64,000 nucleotides of DNA, taken from the NCBI GenBank assembly GCA_028289375.1, contig JANQQK010000060.1, forward strand, positions 1 through 64,000, read 5' to 3'. Of the stretch, positions 18,673 through 29,100 are shown one piece after another; position 1 is the stretch's first letter; every line of letters starts with the position of its first letter. The translations under genes and the position numbers were made by a program. This stretch comes from Phycisphaerae bacterium (GTDB lineage Bacteria; Planctomycetota; Phycisphaerae; UBA1845). The notes under the pieces are model-generated. The model was not told the DNA's origin. It did no database searches and saw only the letters and a program-made list of their open reading frames with translations.

Positions 18673-20235
18673 TCAATCATCGCGTTTGATGCGCAGTATA
18701 TGACGTGTGCCCTCCGGACTGCGCAACACCGGCTCCACAACGTCCCACGCCAAGAGGCGGTTTCGATATTTCAAATCGTAACTGGTGAGGTAGACGTACC
18801 GAGCATCGTGCTTCTCGACGGCAAGTCGCCACCAGACATCCGGGGCGCGCGTGGTCTTCATGCGCGACAGATCGCGCCGACGCTCCGTCACCATCGCGGC
18901 GAGATTGGCGCGCGCTTCCGGCATCAACACCAGTTTGCGGCCTGTCCGTGCTGCCACGTCGTAATAGGCAGGAATGTAGTTGGCCAGAATCACGTCATTG
19001 ATGTGCGTGTTTGATTTGATCCAGTCGACCATGGGTTGAACTTCGTCGGGGCACCGACTTGGTATCCAGAAGGCTGCGTAGCGTCGCAGCGGATTGAGTC
19101 CGTCCGGCGAAGCGGTCGCAAGAAGAATGCATGAGGCCGCAACAGCCATACCCGCACGTGATGGCGTTTTCCCGAGCCGTCGAGCACACCACCGCGCCGA
19201 AACGACAACGCCGACGCCGGCCAGTGCGCTGAAACCCGTGAGCGTGTGCCATTGAAACTCATGCGGCAAGACGGAGGGCATCCATGTCACGCCGGCATGA
19301 CGAATCAGTCCTGTGATCTGCCCAATCAATCCGATCGTGATGACACCAAATGCCCACCAGATCTCATGTCGCCGTTGGCGATAAACGACAATTCCGCCGA
19401 TCAGCAGCATCACAACATAGAGCGGCGTGCGGGCATGGAAGGCGAAGTCGACCTCCAATGCAGATGACGCAATGCTGTAGTGTGCGTAATTGTTCCACGG
19501 CATGGACAGCAAGTGCCACGCAGCCGGTGACACCAGTACGCCGCAGATCGCGCCGGTGATCAGGGCACGCCGAAACACAGTCCGCCCAGCGTGGTTGCCT
19601 GACGAACGAAGCCAATACAACGCGTGGAATCCGATGGCCCCGCAGGCGACGATCCCGCAGATCAGATGGTGCCAAGTCGTCGCAGCGAGCACGATGCCGC
19701 AAACAAACAGCCAGACGCCGCCACGCGTAAACGCCGGACGCCACACGATGAATGACAAGAGCGTGAGGATGACACCGTGCGTGGACGGCATCGGCATCGA
19801 ACAGTGCGTTTGCCACCACAGACACCCGACACTTCCCGCCAGCAATGCACAAAGCCCCGTCGCCTGGTCCGTGTAGACCCGAACAAGCCAGTAGAACAGG
19901 ATCGCAAGCCACACGTTCAGCCACAAAATGCTGTACGTGTATGCTTCCAACGGCAGCCAACCGGTAAGCTTGCACACGCCCGCAAAGAACACGGCGCTGC
20001 CCGGCATGTACCACCATTCAAATCCGCGCATCGACGGATCCTGCCAGACGTAGCCTTCCATCGCGTTGTGCACGTAGGCGGTGTCGCGAAACGTATCATC
20101 ACCCACCGGCATCTCGCTCATGACGGGCGCGTACAGCAGCCATTGCCAACCGATGACGATGCCCACAATCACCAGCGCGTCGAATACCCAGCGCTGACGC
20201 GGCGGGGCGGGATGACTTTCCGTCGCAATTCGCAT
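18673..20235 (-). CDS. Polytopic membrane protein, possible GT-C type glycosyltransferase
   Basis: A 520-residue protein with about ten predicted transmembrane helices. The layout (a first helix, an acidic motif VGDDTFRD in the first outer loop, multiple hydrophobic segments up to about residue 380, then a soluble C-terminal domain of about 140 residues) resembles GT-C-fold glycosyltransferases that use polyprenyl-phosphate sugars. The soluble part includes DEVQPMVDWIKSNTHINDVI and YYDVAARTGRKLVLMPEA, similar to the extracytoplasmic domain of such proteins. I cannot assign a family firmly. It converges with speD and follows the alpha/beta hydrolase gene on the same strand. Confidence 0.65.
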   Translation of the reverse strand: MRIATESHPAPPRQRWVFDALVIVGIVIGWQWLLYAPVMSEMPVGDDTFRDTAYVHNAMEGYVWQDPSMRGFEWWYMPGSAVFFAGVCKLTGWLPLEAYTYSILWLNVWLAILFYWLVRVYTDQATGLCALLAGSVGCLWWQTHCSMPMPSTHGVILTLLSFIVWRPAFTRGGVWLFVCGIVLAATTWHHLICGIVACGAIGFHALYWLRSSGNHAGRTVFRRALITGAICGVLVSPAAWHLLSMPWNNYAHYSIASSALEVDFAFHARTPLYVVMLLIGGIVVYRQRRHEIWWAFGVITIGLIGQITGLIRHAGVTWMPSVLPHEFQWHTLTGFSALAGVGVVVSARWCARRLGKTPSRAGMAVAASCILLATASPDGLNPLRRYAAFWIPSRCPDEVQPMVDWIKSNTHINDVILANYIPAYYDVAARTGRKLVLMPEARANLAAMVTERRRDLSRMKTTRAPDVWWRLAVEKHDARYVYLTSYDLKYRNRLLAWDVVEPVLRSPEGTRHILRIKRDD

Positions 20236-20335
20236 GTTCTGCTACCTGTGGATTCCGTGGCGGAAGCTGCCGGATCAGAATCGACTCCCCAAAATGTAGC
20301 CGGCCATTCATGAAGTGCAAGACAGAAGAGCGGGG

Positions 20336-21148
20336 TTATTGCCCGTGTGTCGATACGCGCGGGTCGATCAGCCCTGCCAGCACATTTGCTGCCCAACGCT
20401 TCGACAGCCACGTCGTATGCGACCCATTGTGCCCGTACGCTCGCCACTCCGACGACCAACCGATCTGCCGCAGTTTGTCGTGACGCAATGCGTTCCCGGA
20501 CGAATCCTGAAATCCGACCAGGCCCGCCGACGTCACGCGAGATCGGTCCATCGTGCCGAAAAGCGACGTCCCAAGCCCGAGGATGATCCGATCGCGCGGA
20601 CTGTACAGGTTCAGTACCTCGACTGCCGTCCGATCAATCGCCGTCGATAGATCATACGTGGGGGAGATGGCCGCAGCGATCAGGATCAGACGCTCAAGTT
20701 GCACGTCCTGCGGCAGCGCCTCAGCCACGAAAACCGCAAGCCCACCGCCACCGCTGTACCCGACCAGCGTGATCGGTGTGTCGGGATGTTCGCGACGGTG
20801 CGTCGCGATCTTTTCGGCAATGTCCGACGCCCGCTGCCGATTCGTCTCGTAGCTCATCAGGTTTTGCAGGCCGCCGGGAAAGTGCGATCCCCATTCGATC
20901 ACTTCGATGTCCCGTGTCAGCCCGGCATCACGAAATCCCTGAATCGTCGGCGAGAGTATCCAAGCCTCCGACTGTATCCCCGGCAATAGCACAACCCGCC
21001 CCGACGGCGCACCGCCTTCGAACGGATATTCCTTGGGTGCGCAGCCGGTACCGATGAGCAATCCCCCGACGATGAAGGCACACAGGTTTCGAAATATACG
21101 CACCCTGCAGGAAATGGTGTCGCTCCCGCCAATGAGGGATTTGGACAT
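20336..21148 (-). CDS. Alpha/beta-hydrolase lipoprotein
   Basis: A 270-residue predicted lipoprotein (signal segment to IGTGC at about residue 36) with an alpha/beta-hydrolase core. The nucleophile elbow is GYSGGG in ITLVGYSGGGGLAVFV, the first strand and oxyanion region is VVLLPGIQSEAW, a likely acid lies in NLYSPRDRIILG, and a C-terminal His is in YGHNGSHTTW. So Ser, Asp and His of a triad are all visible. The substrate is unknown; esterase or lipase-like activity in the envelope is plausible. RidA lies 11 bp downstream of its reading direction start, so it may be the last gene of the trpS-scpA-ridA unit. Confidence 0.8.
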   Translation of the reverse strand: MSKSLIGGSDTISCRVRIFRNLCAFIVGGLLIGTGCAPKEYPFEGGAPSGRVVLLPGIQSEAWILSPTIQGFRDAGLTRDIEVIEWGSHFPGGLQNLMSYETNRQRASDIAEKIATHRREHPDTPITLVGYSGGGGLAVFVAEALPQDVQLERLILIAAAISPTYDLSTAIDRTAVEVLNLYSPRDRIILGLGTSLFGTMDRSRVTSAGLVGFQDSSGNALRHDKLRQIGWSSEWRAYGHNGSHTTWLSKRWAANVLAGLIDPRVSTHGQ

Positions 21149-21159
21149 GATGTCCAGGA

Positions 21160-21624
21160 TTAGCCGGCGACCTCGACCGTCAGCTCAAGCTCGACCGCGG
21201 CGTTGAGCGGCAACTCTGCCACGCCGACAGCCGCTCGCGCGTGTTTGCCGGCATCGCCGAACACCTTGACCAGCAGGTCGCTGGCCCCGTTGGCAACCTG
21301 GGCCTGATCGAAGAAGCCCGGTGCACTGTTCACAAACACGCCGAGGCGAATCACCCGCTGAATGTTGTCCACCCCGCCCGTCACGGAAGACGCAGCCGCC
21401 AGTGCATTCACCACCGCCACCGCCGCGGCATCTGCCGCGTGCTCGATGGTCGCCCCCGTTCCGCCGACCTTTCCGAGCACGGTCAACTCGCCATCCTTCA
21501 ACGGCAACTGACCGCTTGTGATCACCAGGTTCCCCGACCGAATGGCCGGAACATAACTGCCGACCGGCGTCGCGACAGGGGGCAATTCGATTCCCATCTT
21601 CGCCAGGTTCTCTGATGCGCTCAT
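21160..21624 (-). CDS. RidA family (YjgF/YER057c/UK114) protein
   Basis: A 154-residue protein of the YjgF/RidA superfamily, the subgroup with a longer N terminus ([66 protein letters not shown]). The conserved Arg of the imine/enamine deaminase site is present in KHARAAVG. Enamine deamination protects PLP enzymes, but many members have other roles. The start is ATG 21624 with GGAGA upstream inside the scpA end; the gap to the scpA stop is four bases, so it is translated from the same mRNA as scpA and trpS. Confidence 0.9.
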   Translation of the reverse strand: MSASENLAKMGIELPPVATPVGSYVPAIRSGNLVITSGQLPLKDGELTVLGKVGGTGATIEHAADAAAVAVVNALAAASSVTGGVDNIQRVIRLGVFVNSAPGFFDQAQVANGASDLLVKVFGDAGKHARAAVGVAELPLNAAVELELTVEVAG

Positions 21625-21628
21625 CGAT

Positions 21629-22537
21629 TCAGTCTCCGTGATACCGCAGTTCGCCCTCCGCCGGTTTGTCCGGTCGCAGATAGCGATCCTCGTCGATGTC
21701 TTCCGAATCCGTCTCGAAATCGAGCAGGTGCACGGCGATGTCCCCGAACGCCTGCTCCTGCGACACGCGGACACGCTTGTTGCGGATCAACTCAAGCAGC
21801 GCGAGGAAAAGCCCAATCATTTCGACCTTGTTGCGACCCGTGAACACGTCCACGAATCTCATCGAACCGCCCGACCGTTCCAGATGGTCGACCAGATCGT
21901 CGGCGTGCATCGTGATCGGCGTGTCGTCGTAGACGACCTCGTGCATCGGTTTGGCTTTGCCGATCTGGTCGAGCAGGCTGCCGAACGCGTTCATCAGCGT
22001 CCAGACGCTCACGTCTTCGAGATCAATTTCGTCCGGATCACGCGGCGGCGCCACTGGTGCCCGCGGGTGGCGAAGCTGGAATACCTGCGCCGAAAGATCG
22101 AGTTGCTGCGCGGCGTCCTTAACGCCTTTGTACGCCAGCAGTTGCCGCACGAGTTCCATGCGCGGATCTTCAAACGCGTCTTCCTCTTCCTCGACCGCGA
22201 GGTGTCGCGGCAACATCGCGCGAGACTTGATTTCCAGCAGCGTCGCCAGCATCACCAGATATTCGCCCGCCACGTTCGGGTCGATGGCTTTGAGGATGTC
22301 GACAAAGGTGATGTACTGCTCGGTGACGCTCGCGATGGGAATGTCGTAGATGTCGATCTCGTCACGCCGGATCAGATACAGCAGCAGTTCAAGCGGGCCG
22401 TTGTAGGAATCGACACTGACGCGGTAGCCATCATCGCCTTCCATTTCCGAAGCGACGAACTCAGCATCGGACGCCGGCGAGGGCTCGATCTTTGACTGTG
22501 GTTCCGATTCGTTGGGTTGGACGTTTTCTTCGATCAT
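21629..22537 (-). CDS. scpA: Segregation and condensation protein A
   Basis: Kleisin subunit that links the two Smc heads with ScpB. The 302-residue protein has the N-terminal signature VDSYNGPLELLLYLIRRDEIDIYDIPI, a helical middle (EYLVMLATLLEIKSRAMLP) and a C-terminal winged-helix segment (MIGLFLALLELIRNKRVRV). The first 45 residues are an acidic, disordered-looking extension. Start is ATG 22537, which overlaps the trpS stop as ATGA, so it is translationally coupled to trpS. No scpB gene is in the window. Confidence 0.95.
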   Translation of the reverse strand: MIEENVQPNESEPQSKIEPSPASDAEFVASEMEGDDGYRVSVDSYNGPLELLLYLIRRDEIDIYDIPIASVTEQYITFVDILKAIDPNVAGEYLVMLATLLEIKSRAMLPRHLAVEEEEDAFEDPRMELVRQLLAYKGVKDAAQQLDLSAQVFQLRHPRAPVAPPRDPDEIDLEDVSVWTLMNAFGSLLDQIGKAKPMHEVVYDDTPITMHADDLVDHLERSGGSMRFVDVFTGRNKVEMIGLFLALLELIRNKRVRVSQEQAFGDIAVHLLDFETDSEDIDEDRYLRPDKPAEGELRYHGD

Positions 22538-23523
22538 CCGTGCAATTCCCGGGCGATGACCAGTCCGCACGCGTCGCGCACCTCGGCCATCACTTCCTTG
22601 GCAATGTTTCGCGCCTTCTTTGCACCGTCGACGAGGATGTCCTCGACCGCGTCCAAATCACCAGCCAGCTTCTCACGTCGCTCGCGGGCAGGCCCCAGTG
22701 TCTCCTCAAAGAGCTCGGCCACGCGTTTCTTCACGTCGCCGTAACCCATGCCGCCGGCGCGGTATCGATCCGCCCACTCGGCTGTCTCTTCGGGCGTTGC
22801 CAGCAGCTTCAGAATTGCAAAGACGTTGCAGCTGTCGGGATCCTTGGGGTCTTCGACGGGCGTGCTGTCGGTCTGGATGCTCATGATCCGCTTGCGCGAT
22901 TTCTTGGGCGTGTCGAAAATGTCGATCGAGTTGCCGTAGCTCTTGGACATTTTCTGACCATCGATGCCCGGGACGATCTGGGCTTCGTTGAGTTTGGCTT
23001 CGGGGCGTACCAGCACTTCACAATTGTACGTGTTGTTGAAGTAGCCGGCCATGTCCTGAGTCATTTCGATGTGCTGCACCTGGTCCTTGCCGACGGGGAC
23101 GATGTTGCTCTTGTAGATCAGGATGTCCGAGGCCATCAGAAGCGGGTAGCACATCAAGCCCATGCTTGGGGCGATGCCCTTGGCGATTTTGTCCTTGTAG
23201 GAGTGTGCGCGTTCCAGCAGGCCTTTACCGGTGACGGTGGCCAGGATCCAGGTCAGTTCGGTGACCTCGGGGATGTCGGTCTGGCGGAAGAAGGTGGCTT
23301 TTTCCGGGTCGAGGCCGAGTGCGAGGTAGTCGAGTGCGACGTCGAGGGTGAGTTGGCGGAGTTGCTGGGCGTCGTTGATGGTGGTTAGCGAGTGGTAGTT
23401 GGCGATGAAGTAGAACGCATCGCCTGCGTACTGGTGCTGCAGCTCGATGTGCTGCTTGATGGCACCGAGGTAGTTGCCCAAATGGAGCTTGCCGCTTGGT
23501 TGTACGCCAGACAGGACGCGCAT
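22534..23523 (-). CDS. trpS: Tryptophan--tRNA ligase
   Basis: Class I synthetase charging tRNA-Trp; 329 aa, the normal bacterial length. The HIGH-type motif is HLGN at 14-17 in LSGVQPSGKLHLGNYLGA, and KMSKS lies at 191-195 in GQKMSKSYGNSI. It opens the trpS-scpA-ridA unit. The ATG at 23523 follows GGAG ten bases upstream. This is the only trpS in the window and looks complete. Confidence 0.97.
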   Translation of the reverse strand: MRVLSGVQPSGKLHLGNYLGAIKQHIELQHQYAGDAFYFIANYHSLTTINDAQQLRQLTLDVALDYLALGLDPEKATFFRQTDIPEVTELTWILATVTGKGLLERAHSYKDKIAKGIAPSMGLMCYPLLMASDILIYKSNIVPVGKDQVQHIEMTQDMAGYFNNTYNCEVLVRPEAKLNEAQIVPGIDGQKMSKSYGNSIDIFDTPKKSRKRIMSIQTDSTPVEDPKDPDSCNVFAILKLLATPEETAEWADRYRAGGMGYGDVKKRVAELFEETLGPARERREKLAGDLDAVEDILVDGAKKARNIAKEVMAEVRDACGLVIARELHG

Positions 23524-23632
23524 GGTTCATGGTCTCCGGGTGGAAAGGTCGGTCGCGGGCGCGGTTCTGTCAAGCGCTGAGCGGAGGCCGCCAACTGGTG
23601 GGGTTGCAGCGTCATTGAAATTCGGAGAGTCG

Positions 23633-25270
23633 TCATGTCCGAAACTGAGCTTTCACCATCAAGTCAACGGAGTCGACGCAGTTAAGATCGAAAGCAGCAT
23701 CTATCGGCCTGAGGGCTTTTTGAACTTCGAGCGCCTCTGCCTTCGTACCTTTGCGTAATTGTGGGTATGAAATCCACGTTTGAAGTGCTGATCGAGCTTC
23801 GTCCACTAGGATCGCTCTCTTCGACTGGATTGCACGGAGTATGAGTATCGCAGAATACCATGTGTATTGGCGCGCGATATGGGTCAGGCAATTGTGAACG
23901 ACATGACGCCGTTCTGCGATTTCAACGCCTTGAAATAGCAGATCCACATTGACCAATTGCGGGGCGCTACTCAAGTACGCGGATGCGGTCTTGGACACCG
24001 CAGGGCTTGGGTCCATGAGCAATCGATTTGCCAAAACAGGAACCTCAGCTGCCCCAAGTTGAACGAGTGAATGAAAGGAAACTCTTCGTACTCTTGGCAC
24101 CAAGTGTTTTGTAAACGGGGCGATAGCGGAAGTGTCTTTGATGTCTCCTGTTTCGCCGATTCCCGCGACAACGGCAACGAGCTTCTTGGTATCCGATATT
24201 CCCAGTAGCTTCTTGTACTCGGTATTGAACGACCGATGGGGCTGCTGACGTCTGAGATAGAACTGAGCCAAGTGTCGAATTGACGAGTGAGGGTTGATAA
24301 GTGCTTCCTCAAGGTAATCGTCCGCATCGTGGGGAAATTGCTCGACCATCCCCTGTAGAGCTTCCCTTTTGACGAGCGTAGACTTGTCAGAAATGAACAT
24401 CGTCAGAACTGTTCGGAGTTGGTCGCCCGACTGTGATCGCATTGCCGCCTGAATAGCGCGAAGCCGAACGATCGGATCGCTGCAAAACTTGGCTAGCGTG
24501 AAGCACTCGCTCTGTGGCACATAGGGGCTTTGGAGCAAGTGCGCGAAAGAAGCCCGTTGGATGAGAATGTCGGGATCGCCAAGTCCCCTTTTCAGGATCG
24601 TCGTTGTCGCGGGTCTTAAGAGCAGGCTGCTTATCTGCGAAATCAAGTCAGAATGATCCGCACGGTGGCAGTCGCGTAGCCGTTCGACAAGGCTAAAGTT
24701 CGTGAGGAAGTGGTTTGCGTATTGATCGGATAATCGATTTGAGATTGCTCGGCATGCCCTGCGACGGACTTGCTCAACCCAGTCATTGCATCTCACGAGT
24801 AAGAATGGGATTTCCCAACCACTTGATATAGCTCTATCGAGAAAATCGACAGCGGACTCACGTACGAATCCATTGCGATGTGTGGCGGCGAGAGCGGCGA
24901 TGGCAAACCCGTTGTCACTTCGCCTCACCGCTTTCTTAAATGCAGAAAACGTGAATTTTCTGGTCCAATGGTAGGACATCATTGAGGCGTCCCGCATCTG
25001 GGCGTCAAGCCAGACATGGTCGCGGATGTGCACGAGTTTCAACAGCTTCATTACTGCTGCCTCAGCAGCCGCGCGTACATGCTTGTCGCCAGCGATGAGC
25101 GCGTCGCGGAGGTATGGAAGTGCAGCAACTTCACCGCGGTCGGCGATGGCATGCAATACGGATACCCGCGCATCTTGTTGTCGTGAGACCAAACGCGGCC
25201 AGCGCATTGGCTGCGAAGGAAACAGAAGCTCCTCGATCAACCCACGCGTCTCTGACGATAATGCTCTCAT
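23633..25270 (-). CDS. HEAT-repeat-like protein
   Basis: A 545-residue soluble protein made of helical pairs resembling HEAT or PBS-lyase repeats: ARVSVLHAIADRGEVAALPYLRDALIAG, GFVRESAVDFLDRAI, DPIVRLRAIQAAMRS, HSSIRHLAQFYLRRQ, RVRRVSFHSLVQLGAAEVPVLA. Such solenoids bind proteins or phosphorylated ligands; no catalytic motif was seen. Start: ATG 25270 (RALSSETRG); a longer frame to 25375 looks non-coding. The gene is clearly AT-richer than the flanking trpS and kdsC genes and breaks up the local gene order, so recent transfer is possible. Function unknown. Confidence 0.7.
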   Translation of the reverse strand: MRALSSETRGLIEELLFPSQPMRWPRLVSRQQDARVSVLHAIADRGEVAALPYLRDALIAGDKHVRAAAEAAVMKLLKLVHIRDHVWLDAQMRDASMMSYHWTRKFTFSAFKKAVRRSDNGFAIAALAATHRNGFVRESAVDFLDRAISSGWEIPFLLVRCNDWVEQVRRRACRAISNRLSDQYANHFLTNFSLVERLRDCHRADHSDLISQISSLLLRPATTTILKRGLGDPDILIQRASFAHLLQSPYVPQSECFTLAKFCSDPIVRLRAIQAAMRSQSGDQLRTVLTMFISDKSTLVKREALQGMVEQFPHDADDYLEEALINPHSSIRHLAQFYLRRQQPHRSFNTEYKKLLGISDTKKLVAVVAGIGETGDIKDTSAIAPFTKHLVPRVRRVSFHSLVQLGAAEVPVLANRLLMDPSPAVSKTASAYLSSAPQLVNVDLLFQGVEIAERRHVVHNCLTHIARQYTWYSAILILRAIQSKRAILVDEARSALQTWISYPQLRKGTKAEALEVQKALRPIDAAFDLNCVDSVDLMVKAQFRT

Positions 25271-25594
25271 GACCGCTTTAGAATAACGCAACAAAGGGCT
25301 GCAGAGAAATTGAACTGTCGTGGAGTGAATATGGACTGCAGAGTGTGCGGTGGTGCGATCACGCGATGGTGACATGACTTATATCAGACATACCGTGCGT
25401 ACTGCATCTCCGTGAGCCCGGTCGTCATGGGCTTAAACGAATCACCGCCTCCGCTGTCGGCGCCGTGAAAGTTGGTGAGCCATTGATCCGACAGGGGGCG
25501 ACAACGAGGTGCAGGAATCGACAGGGCGGCGGGGGCGATTTGGTTGACCTTTGGCGGAAAGAGGGGATAGTTGGCGGGTTTGGAAGGGCGTAGC

Positions 25595-26098
25595 ATGGAT
25601 TTGGCGCGGATTTCGGGGCTGGTGCTGGATGTCGACGGCGTGCTGACGCGCGGGGACGTGACGTTCGACGATCGCGACGGGCAACAGCTCTCGTTCAACA
25701 TCAACGACGGGGCGGCCATCAAGCTCTGGGAGCGGGCCGGGTACCGCACAGCCATCCTCAGCGGGCGAGACAACGCGATCGTCAGCCGCCGGGCGAAGGA
25801 TCTGGGCATTTCGCCGGTCTGTCAGGGGCAGTTTGATAAACGGGCGGCGTTTGCGAATATCTCCGATGAGTTCGGCGTTCCCGAGTCGGCCATCTGCTAC
25901 GTCGGCGACGATGTGCTGGACATCTGCGTGCTGGATCGGTGCGGATTTGCGGTCGCGGTGGCCAACGCGGTGCCGACGGTGAAGCGCGTGGTGGACTACG
26001 TGACCCGTCGATCGGGCGGCGGTGGGGCGGTGGCTGAGGCGATCGAACTCATCCTCCGCAAGCAGGGCCGGTGGACGGAACTGGTGCGGCAGCTCTGA
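25595..26098 (+). CDS. kdsC: KdsC-like 3-deoxy-D-manno-octulosonate 8-phosphate phosphatase
   Basis: HAD superfamily (C0 type, no cap) phosphatase that releases Kdo from Kdo-8-phosphate for lipopolysaccharide. The 167-residue protein shows motif I LVLDVDGVLT, motif II AILSGRDNAIV with the GISPVCQGQFDKRAAF segment typical of KdsC, and motif III-IV CYVGDDVLDICVLDRCGF. Start ATG 25595 follows GGAAGGG; the TTG 24 bases upstream is less likely. The next gene (63 bp later, same strand) is an LPS-transport-like protein, matching the kdsC-lptC order of Proteobacteria, which supports the assignment. Confidence 0.88.
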   Translation: MDLARISGLVLDVDGVLTRGDVTFDDRDGQQLSFNINDGAAIKLWERAGYRTAILSGRDNAIVSRRAKDLGISPVCQGQFDKRAAFANISDEFGVPESAICYVGDDVLDICVLDRCGFAVAVANAVPTVKRVVDYVTRRSGGGGAVAEAIELILRKQGRWTELVRQL

Positions 26099-26160
26099 AT
26101 GCGACATTCGGTCGGTATGGTGCGGCGACGGTGCGGTTGGTCGGGTAAACTGGTTGGATT

Positions 26161-29100
26161 ATGGTTCGTTCGCTGATTCTGGTTGTGTCGACGTTGGCTG
26201 TCGTGGGCGTGCTGTTCTCGGTCTATCAGTACGCCACCGCGCTCAAGCCCGATCCGCAACCACCCAAGCTGGTCAATGTCGAGGATCTGCCCGAGCCGCC
26301 GAGTCCGCAGGACGGCGACGATGATCAGAAGGTCATCAAGATCGGCGCCGGTGGACAACTCGGCAAAGGCGAGCGCATCAGCCACACCTGGTACGAACCG
26401 GGCAGCACGACGCCGCGTCTGAAGGCGGAGGTGGATCGCTGGGAGCCGGTCGGCGATGACAGCGATGAATTTTACCTGGTCAATCCGGATGTACGCCTGA
26501 AGACGCCCGAGGGCCAGGAGGTCCGCGTCGTGTCGAGGGAGGCGTGGGTCAAGCTGATTCGTCGCGGCGGCGGTGCATACGAAGCCAAGAGCGGGCGGTT
26601 TGTCGGGGCGGTCGAGATTGACATCGATCGGTTGTCGGAGGATGAGCGCGTCAAGTTGCCGGAAGACGAGCGCGACGTGGCCGACCCGTCGAGGATGATC
26701 CACCTGACGTTCGAGGAATTGTCGTTCGACCTGGAGCAGTCGCAGATTTCCACGGAGCATGCGTTTTCGCTGCGCATGCAGGAAGCGGAGATGACGGCTG
26801 AGGGGTTGCTCGCGCGGTACAACGAGGTGGATCGCCGGTTGGAGTTCTTCGAGATTCTGCGTGGTGGCGCGTTGGAGGTGTTGGCCCCGTCGCAGCTTCT
26901 GGATACATCACTGCCGGGTGGCGATGAGACAGTGGTCGACGAGGAGTCGGCCGATGATGAGGTTGTGGTCGACGCAGCGCCGTCGATACCCGCCGTCGAC
27001 GAGTCGGGCATCCCGATTTTCATTCCCGGTGCACCCCAGCCCAAGCCACGCAAGATTCAGCCCTACGTGGCCAAGGCGCGCGGCGATGTGTCGATCCACC
27101 AGCGGTCGGGGGACGAAGTTGTCTGGCGATTGACGTCGGATGCGCTGCGTGTGTTGTTCGATTTCGGTCGCGAAGAGCGGGAGGCAACGCGATTGGGCAA
27201 GCCGATTACCGCCGATGGGGACGCAGCGGAATCGAATGAAGGCGACGAGTCGGAACTGGACAAGCCGGAGCAGAACAACGAGCGCATCCGATTTGTCTGG
27301 AGCGAAACACTCACGATCACGCCGGAGGAATTGATCTCGGCGGCGGATCAGGAATTCAGTGAAAAGCGTTTGCGGCTGTTGGCAACGGGGGATCAGGTTC
27401 GGTTCGTCGACCGGCAGGCGGATGTCACCTGCACGTTGCTCGAGGCACAGCGCGACACGCAGGTGTTGCGTCTTGAGGGAAGCGAAGACAAGCCGATCCA
27501 TGTCACATCGGACCAGTGCTCGGAATTGACCGGTGTGGCGTTGCTGGTGGACCGGGGCAATCAGGTGGCCCGGCTGATCGGTCCGGCTCGGGTTGCCGAC
27601 GGCAGCGGTGAACAGCCGATCGACGTTCGGTTCAATGATTACGCTGAATTGCTTTCAAGCCGCCACGAAACGACCCGAAAACACCCGGTGACGGGCGAAG
27701 TGCAAACGATTCGGCGAGAGTACATTTCCTCGGCGACGTTTGTGGGCGATGCGCAGATGAAACAAGGCCCCCAGCTTGTGGCAGGCGATACCGTTTTTGC
27801 GACGTTCGATCCGCCGACGCAGTCGGGTGGATTTGGGGAGAACGTTCGTACCGTCGAAGCCCAGGACGACGTGGTAACTGTTGTTGAAACCGACAAGAAC
27901 ATGTTCACGCGCATGACCTGCGATGACTTGAAGATGGCGTTCGTGCCCGATCCGGGGGGCAGCATGAAGCCCCGGTTTGCCGAGGCGCTCGGGGACGTGT
28001 TCATTTCGCAGGCGTCGCGAACGGTGTACGCACGTGATCAGTTGACCATGTACATGGTGCCGATGGTGAAAGAGAAGAAGCCCTTCTCGATGACCGAAGC
28101 GCGGATCGTGGCGATCAATCGCGGTTTGGACCCCGCAAAGGTGGATTGGGAAAAAGAGCGTCTCAGGTACGAGCAGTCGGTCGAGTACACCGTGGGATTG
28201 GAAAGTTTGACGGCGCGTGGGGCTGTCAGTGCGTTCGATCCGGACGAGGCGATGAACATCTCGGCTGAAACGCTTGCGTGTACGTTCCAAAACAGGCGTG
28301 ACATCGAGACCGCGGATATTGAAGGTGCTCCGGGGGAAGAGGCTGTCGTACAGTTCGGGGACTTCTCGGTGCAGGCTCATGAGGTGCATGTTGACCGCGT
28401 GAAGGACCGCATCGACGTGCCGGGACGCGGAACCGTCTGGTTTGTGACCAATCGCGGGCTGGACGGAACTGTCGCAACGTCTCCGCAGGATGTCGAGATC
28501 GCCTGGTCGAAAGAGATGCGGTTCCTCGCGGCGAACAACACGGCCAAGTTTGTCGGCGATGTGCAGGCTGTGACGCGTCGCAAGGTTTTGCCTGAGGCCA
28601 GTCTGATGAGCTGGCTGCGCGGCGGTGTCGAACCGACGTCGATTGAGGGCATGACGTTCGATGCGCACGAACTTGATATTCACTTCGTTGACCGAGAGGC
28701 GACGCGGACCGCGCATTCCTCGGTCGACACCGACTGGTGGGTGTTCGAACCTCTGGTCAACAGGATGACGCGACAAAGCCCGTCGTCCCAATCGTCAACG
28801 ATCGCCTTTGACAAAGAGCCTTCGTACATGGTCGCCAATGACGACGTGGTGGCTGTCTTCGCGAATGTCGTGCCGGATTCGGATGTTGTGCAGAATCGAA
28901 TTCGAATCGCGTCCGCCGACATGACCGTCGATCTGCGCTCGGAGATGCTGACGGTGCCCGAGGCAGGATCGTTGCTGATCGAGGATTACCGCATACGCGA
29001 GATACCGCAGGCCGGCGACAATCAGTCCGCATCCGCCGATGACACACTGCCTGTCGGCGAAGCCGGTCTGACGGCGTTCACTTCGTCTCAGAGTGGTTTG

